NCBI GenBank assembly: GCA_947178105.1 | Contig: CAMWXD010000003.1 | Location: 1-64,000, forward strand | Direction: 5' to 3' | Length of the DNA stretch: 64,000 nt | Source: an uncultured Eubacterium sp. | Lineage (GTDB): Bacteria; Bacillota; Clostridia; Lachnospirales; Lachnospiraceae | Part shown: positions 8,092 to 16,797 of the stretch, in pieces | Layout: every line of letters starts with the position of its first letter | Numbering within the stretch: position 1 is the stretch's first letter | Translations under genes and position numbers: made by a program | The notes under the pieces: model-generated | Told to the model about the DNA's origin: nothing | The model's input: the letters and a program-made list of their open reading frames with translations, nothing else | Databases searched by the model: none

Positions 8092-9324
8092 TTAGTTTGC
8101 GTGATACAGGATTTTCATATATTTCTTTTTTCCGCGTTTTATAATAAATTCTTCAACTGCGAGATCTTCTGCCCGGTAGGAAGCTTTGCTGTCTGTTACC
8201 TTTTCATTATTCACAGTTACCCCGCCCTGTTCAATATTGCGTCGGCCGTCGGAACGGCTGGAGGCAAGCCCTGCTTTTACTAACAGTGAAATCAGGTCAA
8301 TGGAGCCTTCGGTCAGGTCTTCGGCTGTAATCGTAATTGTCGGCATATCTGCGGTATTGCCGATGCCTGAGAATAGTGCGCGCGCGCCGTTTTGTGCTTT
8401 TTCGGCTTCGTCTTGTCCGTGTACGAGCTTTGTCAGCTCATATGCAAGGATTTCCTTTGCTGTATTTAACTGGCTGCCCTCCCAATGATCCATCTCATTG
8501 ATCTGCTCTAACGGCAGGAAGGTAAGCATTCGCAGGCATTTGCGTACATCAGAGTCAGAAACATTTCTCCAGTACTGGTAAAAATCAAATGGAGACGTTT
8601 TGTTCGGATCAAGCCATACAGCGCCGGATTGTGTCTTGCCCATTTTTTTGCCTTCAGAATTAAGCAGCAGGTTAATTGTCATTGCATAGGCGTCTTTTCC
8701 AAGCTTGCGGCGGATCAGTTCTGTGCCGCCGAGCATGTTGCTCCATTGGTCGTCGCCGCCGAACTGCATATTGCAGCCATATTTTTGGAACAGGGTATAA
8801 AAATCATAGCTTTGCATAATCATATAGTTGAATTCCAGAAAGCTCAGCCCTTTTTCCATACGCTGTTTGTAGCATTCTGCGGTAAGCATACGGTTAACGG
8901 AAAAATGGGCGCCGACCTCACGCAGTACTTCAACGTAGTTTAATCCAAGCAGCCAGTCGGCATTGTTTACCATCAGCGCTTTGTCTTCTGAAAAATCGAT
9001 AAAGCGGCTCATTTGTTTTTTAAAGCAGTCACAGTTGTGCTGTATGATTTCCGGTGTCATCATCTGGCGCATATCTGTCCGTCCCGATGGGTCTCCGATC
9101 ATCGCCGTACCGCCGCCGATTAAGGCGATTGGTTTGTTTCCAGCCATTTGCAGGCGTTTCATCAGGCATAATGCCATAAAATGGCCGACATGCAGGCTGT
9201 CTGCTGTTGGGTCAAAGCCGATGTAGAATACGGCTTTTCCGTTGTTGATAAGCTCTTTGATCTCTGCTTCGTCTGTCACCTGGGCAATCAGGCCGCGGGC
9301 GGTTAATTCTTCGTATAATGTCAT
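8092..9324 (-). CDS. tyrS: Tyrosyl-tRNA synthetase
   Basis: A 410-residue class I synthetase that charges tRNA-Tyr with tyrosine in the cytoplasm. The Rossmann fold carries the HIGH-type motif as HVGH (within DSLHVGHFMA) and the KMSKS-type motif as KMGKT. The C-terminal 65 residues form an S4 RNA-binding domain (SRSDGRRNIEQGGVTVN). The length matches TyrRS of Firmicutes. AGAAAGGAAA precedes the ATG at 9324. It is a monocistronic unit under a tyrosine T-box leader. Confidence 0.97.
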   Translation of the reverse strand: MTLYEELTARGLIAQVTDEAEIKELINNGKAVFYIGFDPTADSLHVGHFMALCLMKRLQMAGNKPIALIGGGTAMIGDPSGRTDMRQMMTPEIIQHNCDCFKKQMSRFIDFSEDKALMVNNADWLLGLNYVEVLREVGAHFSVNRMLTAECYKQRMEKGLSFLEFNYMIMQSYDFYTLFQKYGCNMQFGGDDQWSNMLGGTELIRRKLGKDAYAMTINLLLNSEGKKMGKTQSGAVWLDPNKTSPFDFYQYWRNVSDSDVRKCLRMLTFLPLEQINEMDHWEGSQLNTAKEILAYELTKLVHGQDEAEKAQNGARALFSGIGNTADMPTITITAEDLTEGSIDLISLLVKAGLASSRSDGRRNIEQGGVTVNNEKVTDSKASYRAEDLAVEEFIIKRGKKKYMKILYHAN

Positions 9325-9361
9325 GGTTGTTTTCCTTTCTGCTTCTTTTTGCCTATTTTAT

Positions 9362-9678
9362 GAAATAAAAAAACCCGTCCTATTGGTTTTTCTGCCAATA
9401 AGGACGAGTATGATTTCCCGTGGTACCACCTTTTTTTTACAGTCCATTCACATGTACTGTCTTTGCAAGTATAACTATATGAATTATACTTTCACACGAT
9501 AACGGGTGTTGATCCGTTGCAGCCTACTGCATCTTAATTTGCATTGGAGATGGTTCAGTGCACAGCTTGGGGAGGTATTCAAAATAAGCTTCTCATGCAC
9601 CTCTCATCAGCCGGTTGCTTTCTGTTTGTTCCGCTTATTTTTACTTGTTCCCGTCACAGCCTTTGTTCTATAGAATTA
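9362..9678 (-). promoter_or_regulatory. T-box leader of tyrS
   Basis: Read on the minus strand, the leader contains the T-box core complementary to CGTGGTACCACC (9419-9430), the antiterminator element that pairs with the acceptor end of uncharged tRNA. The following terminator has a 13-bp stem (9395-9407 with 9374-9386) and a run of seven T. Near the 5' end the Stem I region reads GAATACCTCCC; the TAC (9575-9577 on the plus strand) is the expected tyrosine specifier codon. Uncharged tRNA-Tyr should favour read-through into tyrS. Confidence 0.92.
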
Positions 9679-9684
9679 TCTTGC

Positions 9685-9713
9685 ATTATAAAAACTTTTT
9701 ATAAAGATGTCAA
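9685..9713 (-). promoter_or_regulatory. tyrS promoter
   Basis: On the minus strand, TTGACA (9713-9708), a 17-bp spacer and TATAAT (9690-9685). Perfect sigma-A consensus, placed right before the T-box leader. Confidence 0.92.
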
Positions 9714-9805
9714 GAAATTTTTTTGAAATTTATAAATGTTTTGTAAAGGTTTCGGGAAATTTTTAGAATTTTTAGGAGTGTACAGGTTGTAACATGGATT
9801 AAAGG

Positions 9806-9834
9806 TTGACAAATAATATTATATTGGATATAAT
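9806..9834 (+). promoter_or_regulatory. Promoter of traX-like gene, with tandem repeat
   Basis: TTGACA (9806-9811), 17 bp, TATAAT (9829-9834). The 10-mer ATATTGGATA is present at 9821-9830 and 9833-9842, a 12-bp period across the -10, which could be an operator. Confidence 0.85.
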
Positions 9835-9866
9835 ATTGGATATTAAATAATAAAGGAGGAATGTAA

Positions 9867-10670
9867 ATGTGCCAGTCATGCCGGCCGCATGTTTTGCGTG
9901 TGATAAGCGGCAGTACTTTAAAGATGATAGCAGTGATCACGATGCTGATTGATCATACTGCGGCTGGAGTATTAGGCAGGTTTTTGTCATCGCGGGGTGC
10001 AAATGATCTGAATTGGTCGGATATGTCCGCCTATGAGCAGTGGATGAGCCAAAATGAAAATCTGATGCAGGCATATCAAATCATGCGGGAAATAGGACGC
10101 GTTGCGTTTCCAATTTATTGTTTTCTGCTTGTAGAAGGATTTATGCATACGAAAAATCGAATGAAATATGCAGGGCGTCTGCTTTTGTTTGCGTTTCTTT
10201 CGGAGATACCTTTTGATCTTCTGTTTCAGGGAAATCCGTTTGATTTTAGCTATCAAAATGTATTTTTTACACTGTTTTTCGGTATGCTGGCAATGATCGC
10301 GATGGACTGGGCTGCAAAGCGTGAAGTTGTGTTTGCTGGAAAGATACTGTTGACATGCCTGTCTGCCGGTATCTGTATAGAAGCAGCAAACATCATGATG
10401 ACGGATTATGCCGGGCTTGGGGTGCTGTGTATTGTCGTGATGTATCTGACAAGAAAAAATAAGGAATTGCAGATTGCAGCAGGAAGCTGTTCATTTTTAT
10501 ACTTTTTGCGGGAAACGGCGGCACCGTATGCATTTTTATCGATCGCAATGTATAATGGCAGGCGGGGATGGAGGATGAAATATTTCTTCTATCTGTTTTA
10601 TCCAGTTCATTTGCTGCTGCTCTATCTACTCTGTATGGGGCTTGGGATTGCATCCTATCCGTCTTGGTAG
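9867..10670 (+). CDS. TraX-family membrane protein
   Basis: A 267-residue polytopic membrane protein. The start of the conserved region (SGSTLKMIAVITMLIDHTAA) and the later IGRVAFPIYCFLLVEGF and SEIPFDLLF blocks identify the TraX family. F-plasmid TraX N-acetylates pilin, but chromosomal homologues in Firmicutes have no proven substrate and the family relates to acyltransferase-like membrane proteins. About seven to eight helices are visible. AAAGGAGG (9852-9859) precedes ATG 9867. It stands alone behind a consensus promoter. No conjugation genes are nearby, so a role in transfer is unlikely. Confidence 0.85.
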   Translation: MCQSCRPHVLRVISGSTLKMIAVITMLIDHTAAGVLGRFLSSRGANDLNWSDMSAYEQWMSQNENLMQAYQIMREIGRVAFPIYCFLLVEGFMHTKNRMKYAGRLLLFAFLSEIPFDLLFQGNPFDFSYQNVFFTLFFGMLAMIAMDWAAKREVVFAGKILLTCLSAGICIEAANIMMTDYAGLGVLCIVVMYLTRKNKELQIAAGSCSFLYFLRETAAPYAFLSIAMYNGRRGWRMKYFFYLFYPVHLLLLYLLCMGLGIASYPSW

Positions 10671-10723
10671 ACGAATAGGATATGCCTGTGAGGTGCCTAC
10701 AGTAAAACTACTGCAAATTCATA

Positions 10724-10752
10724 TTGCAAAAAATGAATGCACATATTATAAT
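10724..10752 (+). promoter_or_regulatory. Promoter of zinc-ribbon gene / metG unit
   Basis: TTGCAA (10724-10729), 17 bp, TATAAT (10747-10752). A small hairpin GGCTTA/TAAGCC (10753-10768) lies just downstream, in the 5' leader. Confidence 0.8.
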
Positions 10753-10816
10753 GGCTTATATGTAAGCCGCAACCACATAGCATTTTCGGAAATGAAATGC
10801 GGAAAGGATGGATGAA

Positions 10817-11359
10817 ATGGAACTGTTCGACAAATTAGGAGATACCATTGTATCTGTATCAAAGGATGCAACACAAAAGGCAAAAGATTTTTCAGATCTG
10901 GCAAGAATCCGTATGGAGCTGCGTGCAAAACAGGATTATCTGAATAAGCTGTTTTTGGAGATCGGCAAGATTTATTATGATGCACATAAGGACGATGAAG
11001 AAAAAGAGTTTAAAGAGCAGATGCTGTTAGTCAAAGATGCGCAGGAAGTAATTGAAGAATTGAAGCAGCAGTTGGGCCAGATCAAGGGAATGGTGACATG
11101 TGCAGAATGCGGGCAGGAGATGCCGCTGGAAGCGGACTATTGTTCCAAGTGCGGTACGAAGCTTGTAAAGCCAAAAAAAGAAGAAGAGGAAGTATTTGAA
11201 GCAGAAGTAGTAGAAGATGCTGATTCGGAGGAAGGAAACGCTGAAACAGCAGCAGACGTACAGGAGACAGCGTCAGTTGATGCAGAAGCAGCAGATCCTG
11301 TTCAAGAAAAAGAAATCGTTACAGAAGAAAAAGAAAATGCAGAAGAAATTATAAAATAA
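10817..11359 (+). CDS. Zinc-ribbon protein with acidic tail
   Basis: A 180-residue hypothetical protein. Residues 1-90 are helical and charged with coiled-coil character. A zinc ribbon follows (CAECGQ and CSKCGT, two CxxC pairs 15 residues apart). The last 60 residues are Glu/Ala-rich and low-complexity. ATG 10817 is preferred to ATG 10808 because AAAGGA (10803-10808) is 8 bases upstream. Similar proteins are common in Clostridia without known function. metG follows after about 100 bases with no terminator, so co-transcription is likely. Confidence 0.8.
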   Translation: MELFDKLGDTIVSVSKDATQKAKDFSDLARIRMELRAKQDYLNKLFLEIGKIYYDAHKDDEEKEFKEQMLLVKDAQEVIEELKQQLGQIKGMVTCAECGQEMPLEADYCSKCGTKLVKPKKEEEEVFEAEVVEDADSEEGNAETAADVQETASVDAEAADPVQEKEIVTEEKENAEEIIK

Positions 11360-11455
11360 AGCCATGCAGATACTGGTGCACCGACAGGCAGCAAAGTCCG
11401 TGCACCGGGCATAGAAAAAGACTACATGCGAAGGAGAGGTTACAGGGAATCAGAT

Positions 11456-13420
11456 ATGAACAGCAAAGGCAAATATTATATTACAACGGCGATCGCTTAT
11501 GCATCCGGCAAGCCGCATATCGGCAATACTTACGAAATTGTGCTTGCGGATGCAATTTCACGTTTTAAAAGGCAGGAAGGTTATGAAGTATATTTCCAGA
11601 CCGGAACGGATGAGCATGGGCAGAAAATCGAGCAAAAGTCGCAGGAAACAGGGATTACACCAAAAGAGTATGTGGATCGTGTAGCGGGTGAGATTAAAAA
11701 GATCTGGGATTTGATGAATTGCTCTTATGATTATTTTATCCGCACGACGGACGAAGGACATGAGAAGCAGGTGCAGAAGATTTTTAAGAAGCTGTATGAC
11801 AAAGGCGATATTTATAAAAGCTCTTATGAGGGGATGTACTGTACGCCGTGTGAGTCTTTCTGGACGGAATCACAGCTTGTAGATGGAAAATGCCCGGACT
11901 GCGGCCGCGAAGTAAAGCCGGCAAAGGAAGAGGCATATTTCTTTAAAATGAGCAAGTATGCGGATCGTCTGATTGCACATATCAACGAGCATCCAGAGTT
12001 TATCCAGCCGGTTTCCAGAAAAAATGAAATGATGAACAATTTTCTGCTGCCGGGGCTTCAGGACTTGTGTGTGTCAAGAACATCCTTTGACTGGGGGATT
12101 CCGGTTGATTTTGATGATAAGCATGTGGTTTATGTATGGCTGGATGCCCTTACAAATTATATTACCGGAATCGGATATGATTGTGACGGCGCGTCCAGTG
12201 AGCTGTTTCAGAAAAACTGGCCGGCAGACCTGCATTTGATTGGAAAGGATATTATCCGTTTCCATACGATTTACTGGCCGATTTTTTTGATGGCATTGGA
12301 CTTGCCGCTGCCGAAGCAGATTTTTGGACATCCATGGCTGATTCAGAGCGACGGTAAAATGAGCAAATCCAAAGGAAACGTTTTGTATGCGGATGAGCTG
12401 GTGGATTTCTTTGGGGTTGATGCAATACGATTTTTTGTGCTTCATGAAATGCCGTTTGATAATGATGGGCTGATTTCATGGGAGCTGATCGTAGAGAGGC
12501 TGAATTCGGAGCTGGCAAATACACTTGGAAACCTGGTAAACCGTACCATCTCGATGAGCAACAAGTATTTTGATGGAGTTGTGGCAGCGACAGGCGTTAC
12601 CGAAGAGGTAGATGCGGACTTGAAGGAAACCGCAACAAACACGGCAGGAAAAGTATGTGCGAAAATGGCGGATTTGCGCGTAGCAGATGCAATCACTGAG
12701 ATCTTCCAACTGTTTAAACGGTGCAATAAATATATAGACGAGACAACACCATGGATCCTGGCAAAGGAAGAAGCAAAGAAGCCGCGGTTATCTGAGGTAA
12801 TGTATAATCTGGTAGAGAGCATTACGATCGGGGCAACGTTACTGAAAAGCTTTATGCCGGATACCGCAGAAAAAATTTTCAGCCAGCTACATGCAAAGGA
12901 AGTACCGTTTGAAAAGCTGGGGACTTTTGGAAATTATGAAAATGGGACAAAGGTGACCGAAAAACCGGAAATACTGTTTGCGCGCTTGGATATCAAGGAA
13001 GTAATGGATCGCGTGAATGCGCTGCATCCGCCGGTAGAAGAAGCAGATTCTGCGGAAAAAGAAAATGCGCCTGTCATTGATATCGAACCAAAAGCAGAGA
13101 TTACATTTGAAGATTTTGAGAAGATGCAGTTTCAGGTCGGGGAGATTATCGAATGCAAGGCAGTTGAAAAATCAAAAAAGCTGCTCTGCTCTCAGGTAAA
13201 GATCGGCAGCCAGGTAAAACAGATTGTATCCGGGATCCGTAAGCATTATACGCCGGAAGAAATGGTTGGCAAAAAAGTGATGGTATTGGTGAACTTAAAG
13301 CCAGCGAAGCTTGCAGGGGTAGTATCAGAAGGAATGCTGCTGTGCGCAGAGGACGAAAATGGAGAGCTTGCGCTGATGACGCCGGAAAAAGCTATGCCTG
13401 CCGGAGCTGAGATTTGTTAG
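11456..13420 (+). CDS. metG: Methionyl-tRNA synthetase
   Basis: A 654-residue class I synthetase that charges tRNA-Met. The catalytic domain has ASGKPHIGN (HIGH-type motif) and KMSKS in DGKMSKSKGN. A zinc knuckle is formed by CTPC and CPDC (about residues 127-147). An anticodon-binding helical domain follows, and the last about 110 residues form the tRNA-binding/dimerisation domain (EMAP/Trbp111-like; FQVGEI, then NLKPAKLAGV and SEGMLL). ATG 11456 has AGGGAAT 8 bases upstream and fits the family N-terminus; an ATG at 11426 would add ten unconserved residues. A hairpin GGTGCAC/GTGCACC (11375-11406) lies upstream. Confidence 0.97.
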   Translation: MNSKGKYYITTAIAYASGKPHIGNTYEIVLADAISRFKRQEGYEVYFQTGTDEHGQKIEQKSQETGITPKEYVDRVAGEIKKIWDLMNCSYDYFIRTTDEGHEKQVQKIFKKLYDKGDIYKSSYEGMYCTPCESFWTESQLVDGKCPDCGREVKPAKEEAYFFKMSKYADRLIAHINEHPEFIQPVSRKNEMMNNFLLPGLQDLCVSRTSFDWGIPVDFDDKHVVYVWLDALTNYITGIGYDCDGASSELFQKNWPADLHLIGKDIIRFHTIYWPIFLMALDLPLPKQIFGHPWLIQSDGKMSKSKGNVLYADELVDFFGVDAIRFFVLHEMPFDNDGLISWELIVERLNSELANTLGNLVNRTISMSNKYFDGVVAATGVTEEVDADLKETATNTAGKVCAKMADLRVADAITEIFQLFKRCNKYIDETTPWILAKEEAKKPRLSEVMYNLVESITIGATLLKSFMPDTAEKIFSQLHAKEVPFEKLGTFGNYENGTKVTEKPEILFARLDIKEVMDRVNALHPPVEEADSAEKENAPVIDIEPKAEITFEDFEKMQFQVGEIIECKAVEKSKKLLCSQVKIGSQVKQIVSGIRKHYTPEEMVGKKVMVLVNLKPAKLAGVVSEGMLLCAEDENGELALMTPEKAMPAGAEIC

Positions 13421-13475
13421 GATACCGGATTTGGAAAAATAAAATAGGATATACAAATGTTTGATGAATGATAAC

Positions 13476-13510
13476 AGCCGATTGGATCTATGTTCCAGTC
13501 GGCTTTAAAC
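13476..13510 (+). terminator. Possible weak terminator after metG
   Basis: Eleven-bp stem with one G-T pair (13476-13486 with 13494-13504), 7-nt loop, followed by only a short T run. May attenuate rather than end transcription before tatD. Confidence 0.4.
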
Positions 13511-13538
13511 AATTTATATTTTTAGGCGGAACGAAGAT

Positions 13539-14324
13539 ATGATTTTTGAAACACATGCACACTACGAAGACAACAAATTTGATGAGGACAGGCATACCTT
13601 ACTGTCGTCCATGCAGGAACATGGGATTGGGCACATCGTCAATGTAGGGTCTACCATCGAAACTTCTGCAAAAAGTATCGGGCTGGCAGAGCAGTATGAT
13701 TTTATCTATGCAGCAGTTGGCGTGCATCCGAGTGAAATTGCCTGCCTGGACGAGGCTGGGATGGCGGTTTTGGCACAGCAGGCAAAGCATGAGAAGGCGG
13801 TTGCGGTTGGAGAGATCGGGCTGGATTATTATTGGGATAAGGAAGAAGCAGTTCGTGAAAAACAGCGGTATTGGTTTCGAAAGCAGCTTGCACTGGCAAA
13901 AGATGCGCAGCTTCCGGTCATTATTCATTCCAGGGATGCAGCAGAAGATACGCTTGCCATTATGAAAGAAGCATATGCAATGCAAATACCTGGTATCATC
14001 CATTGTTTTTCCTATGCGACGGAAGTGGCGCAGGAATATGTAAAGATGGGATATTATATCGGGATTGGCGGTGTTGTGACTTTTAAAAATGCAAAAAAAC
14101 TAAAGGAAGTGGCCAGGCAGATTCCGCTTTCACATCTCCTTTTGGAAACAGACTGTCCGTATATGGCGCCGGAGCCTTACCGCGGGAAGCGCAACAGTTC
14201 GAGGTATCTTCCCTATGTGGCGGAAAAAATAGCCGAGATCAAGGGATGTACGCCAGAGGAGGTCATTGCGGTGACAGAACAAAATGCGTGCCGTATTTAT
14301 CAGGTCAGCAGGGATGTGAAATGA
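13539..14324 (+). CDS. TatD-family metal-dependent hydrolase
   Basis: A 261-residue TIM-barrel hydrolase of the TatD DNase family. Metal ligands are visible: the first motif is ETHAHYED (the usual DxHxH appears as ETHAH, with Glu for Asp), then the Glu in VGEIGLDYY, the His in VIIHSRDA and GIIHCF, and the late Asp in LLETDCPY. Members act as metal-dependent 3'-5' exonucleases or deacylases; the cellular substrate here is not known. It sits directly upstream of rsmA, as in many Firmicutes, but the RNase M5 gene that often lies between them is absent. Confidence 0.93.
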   Translation: MIFETHAHYEDNKFDEDRHTLLSSMQEHGIGHIVNVGSTIETSAKSIGLAEQYDFIYAAVGVHPSEIACLDEAGMAVLAQQAKHEKAVAVGEIGLDYYWDKEEAVREKQRYWFRKQLALAKDAQLPVIIHSRDAAEDTLAIMKEAYAMQIPGIIHCFSYATEVAQEYVKMGYYIGIGGVVTFKNAKKLKEVARQIPLSHLLLETDCPYMAPEPYRGKRNSSRYLPYVAEKIAEIKGCTPEEVIAVTEQNACRIYQVSRDVK

Positions 14325-14352
14325 CAGGTACACAGGAAATGGAAAGGGACAT

Positions 14353-15231
14353 ATGGGAGAGTTAATCCATCCGCAGAAAACGATTGAGATTTTACAGAAG
14401 CATCGTTTTCATTTTCAAAAAAAATTTGGGCAGAATTTTTTGATTGATGCGCATGTAATGGATAAGATTATATCCTCATCCGCGATTACGAAGGATGAAT
14501 TTGTGCTTGAAATTGGGCCTGGGATTGGTACGATGACGCAGTTTTTATGTGAATATGCCGGTTCTGTGGAAGCAGTGGAAATCGATGCAAATTTGATTCC
14601 GATTTTAAAGGATACACTGCGCGGCTATGATAATGTAACGGTGATCAACGAAGATATTTTAAAAGTCGATATTGGGCGTTTGGTGCGCGAAAAAAACGGC
14701 GGAAACCCAATAAAAGTCGTGGCAAACCTGCCTTATTATATTACGACTCCGATTATTATGGGATTGTTTGAAAGCCATGTGCCGCTGGAAAGCGTTACGG
14801 TGATGGTGCAAAAGGAGGTCGCACAGCGGATGAAGGCGGAGCCTGGGACAAAAGACTATGGAGCGCTGTCGCTTGCCGTACAATACTATGCGCAGCCTGA
14901 GATTGTGGCAAATGTGCCTGCAAACTGTTTTATGCCAAGGCCGAAGGTCGGCAGTGCGGTGATCCGGCTGAAATGCCATCAAAAGCCGGCAGTCAGCGTG
15001 AAAGATGAAAAGCTGATGTTTGCGCTGATCCGGGCTTCGTTTAACCAGAGGAGAAAGACACTTATCAATGGGCTGAGTCATTTTCAGGGTATCTGTCTGT
15101 CGAAGGATCAGATCCAGGAATGCATCGAGAGGCTGGGGCTGCCTGTACAGGTGCGCGGGGAGACGTTAACGCTTGCTCAGTTTGCAGCGCTTTCCGACTG
15201 TATCGGTTCTGTGTCCGCAAAAGCAGATTGA
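14353..15231 (+). CDS. rsmA: 16S rRNA dimethyladenosine transferase
   Basis: A 292-residue SAM-dependent methyltransferase that dimethylates two adjacent adenosines in helix 45 of 16S rRNA (KsgA). The N-terminal KFGQNFLID, motif I EIGPGIGTMT, and the catalytic motif NLPYYITTPI are all intact, and the helical C-terminal domain includes FNQRRKTL. Length is normal for the family. GGAAAGGGA precedes ATG 14353. It lies 28 bases after tatD and is probably co-transcribed with it. Confidence 0.97.
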   Translation: MGELIHPQKTIEILQKHRFHFQKKFGQNFLIDAHVMDKIISSSAITKDEFVLEIGPGIGTMTQFLCEYAGSVEAVEIDANLIPILKDTLRGYDNVTVINEDILKVDIGRLVREKNGGNPIKVVANLPYYITTPIIMGLFESHVPLESVTVMVQKEVAQRMKAEPGTKDYGALSLAVQYYAQPEIVANVPANCFMPRPKVGSAVIRLKCHQKPAVSVKDEKLMFALIRASFNQRRKTLINGLSHFQGICLSKDQIQECIERLGLPVQVRGETLTLAQFAALSDCIGSVSAKAD

Positions 15232-15280
15232 TTCTTGGATGAACAGTCATTTTTATTTTTCCGGCGGCATATAATACAGC

Positions 15281-16180
15281 ATGATGGAAAAAATAAAAAC
15301 AATCTTATCCCTGCTGATTATTATTATATGTCTGCCGTACCTTGTGACGTTTGTTGTACAGGGGGATTTTTTGAATGATGCCAGGCAGGAGGAAGAGGAG
15401 CAGGAACGGGAGCAATCCCAGGCAGACGAGGATACGGAACAGCTTGTGCTGATGCTGGCAAATGAAATCCCGGCAAATTTTGAGAAAGAAGCCCTCAAAG
15501 CACAGGCAGTGATTGCCCGGACGAACCTTGCGTATGCAAAGGAACATGACCAGGCGGAGCCGGAACGCCTATCTCGTGAGGAGATGAGGGAACGGTTCGG
15601 TTCAAAAGAATATCAAAAATATTATGAACTGCTGAAAAGATGTGTGGAAGAGACTGCCGGGGAATGTGTTACATTTGAAGGTGAAGTGGTACAGCTTCCT
15701 TATCATTTTGTGAGTGCAGGTAAGACAAGGGAGCTTGCAAAGACGGATGACAAGGAGAACCTGCCGTATTTAAAATCGGTATCCAGTATGGCGGATCTTC
15801 GCAGCGAATGGTTTTTAAAAATTGAATTTTACAGTAAGAAGCAGTTTCGCAACAAGCTCCGGTCGGCTTATGCAGACCTGGAATTTCCGGAAGAGGATAT
15901 CTCAAAAATGGCGTCGGTTTCGAAAAGGGATGATGCCTCTTATGTATTGGCAGTAGATCTGCCGGGGCAAAAAATCAGCGGTGAAGATTTTAAAAATGTA
16001 TTTGCTTTAAATTCTACCTGTTTTTCGATGAAAGAAGTGGATGGCCAGGTACGTATCGTCACAAAAGGGTACGGACAAGGATATGGGATGAGCCAGTACG
16101 GAGCGAATGAAATGGCAAAGGAAGGCAGCGATTATAAGAAAATACTTGCATATTATTATCATGGAATAGATATCGGCTGA
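15281..16180 (+). CDS. SpoIID/LytB-domain protein
   Basis: A 299-residue protein with an N-terminal membrane anchor (about residues 5-25), a very Glu/Gln-rich linker (about 33-50), and a SpoIID/LytB domain that ends in the family signature GYGQGYGMSQYGAN. SpoIID is a lytic transglycosylase that acts on peptidoglycan during engulfment. This copy lies outside the usual spoIID context, next to spmB. The N-terminal stretch after the anchor (LANEIPANFEKEALKAQAVIARTN) matches the domain start. No good Shine-Dalgarno sequence precedes ATG 15281 or ATG 15284, so expression may be low. Paralogue of SpoIID rather than certain orthologue. Confidence 0.85.
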   Translation: MMEKIKTILSLLIIIICLPYLVTFVVQGDFLNDARQEEEEQEREQSQADEDTEQLVLMLANEIPANFEKEALKAQAVIARTNLAYAKEHDQAEPERLSREEMRERFGSKEYQKYYELLKRCVEETAGECVTFEGEVVQLPYHFVSAGKTRELAKTDDKENLPYLKSVSSMADLRSEWFLKIEFYSKKQFRNKLRSAYADLEFPEEDISKMASVSKRDDASYVLAVDLPGQKISGEDFKNVFALNSTCFSMKEVDGQVRIVTKGYGQGYGMSQYGANEMAKEGSDYKKILAYYYHGIDIG

Positions 16181-16222
16181 TTGGCATACATATAAAAACA
16201 AAGCAGTATACAGGATCGAAAT

Positions 16223-16750
16223 ATGAAATTACTTTTATTTTTATCCAATACGATGATTCCGCTGCTGATTTTTTATATTATCGGTACAGGGCTGATGCAA
16301 AAGCAGAATATTTATGAGCAGTTTATCCATGGGGCGGAGGACGGATTTCGTACAGTCATTAAGATCATGCCGACATTGATCGGGCTTATGGTTGCTGTCG
16401 GGATACTGCGGGCTTCCGGGCTTTTGGATGCGGTCTCTGCGCTGTTTGAAACCTTTTTGGGCGGCAGCATTGTGCCTGGAGAAATGATCCCGGTATTTAT
16501 CGTACGCTTGTTTTCCAATTCCGCGGCTACGGGGCTGGTATTGGATATCTTCAAAGAATATGGAACAGATTCTACGCTTGGTACGATTGCTTCGATTATG
16601 ATGAGCTCGACAGAAACGGTATTTTATACAATGACTGTATATTTTATGGCTGTAAAAATAAAAAAAACACGTTGGACATTATCCGGTGCGTTGCTGGCAA
16701 CCATTGCAGGCACTGTTGCCAGCGTAGTCATAGCAGGATATGTACAGTAA
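16223..16750 (+). CDS. spmB: Spore maturation protein B
   Basis: A 175-residue membrane protein with a nucleoside-recognition (Gate) domain. The sequence from IYEQFIHGAEDGFRTVIKIMP through SNSAATGLVLDI and MMSSTETVFYTMTVYF is characteristic of SpmB, which with SpmA is needed for proper spore core dehydration. About four membrane helices are visible. The usual partner spmA is not adjacent; the preceding gene is SpoIID-like. Confidence 0.9.
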   Translation: MKLLLFLSNTMIPLLIFYIIGTGLMQKQNIYEQFIHGAEDGFRTVIKIMPTLIGLMVAVGILRASGLLDAVSALFETFLGGSIVPGEMIPVFIVRLFSNSAATGLVLDIFKEYGTDSTLGTIASIMMSSTETVFYTMTVYFMAVKIKKTRWTLSGALLATIAGTVASVVIAGYVQ

Positions 16751-16797
16751 TTTTGCAAACAACGAGATAGAAGATAAAAATAGAAAGAAGGGATTAT

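Noticed and set aside
9867-10670. Sign of a conjugative element from the TraX match
   Set aside because: No relaxase, coupling protein or mating-pair genes are nearby; TraX-like genes are common on Firmicute chromosomes.
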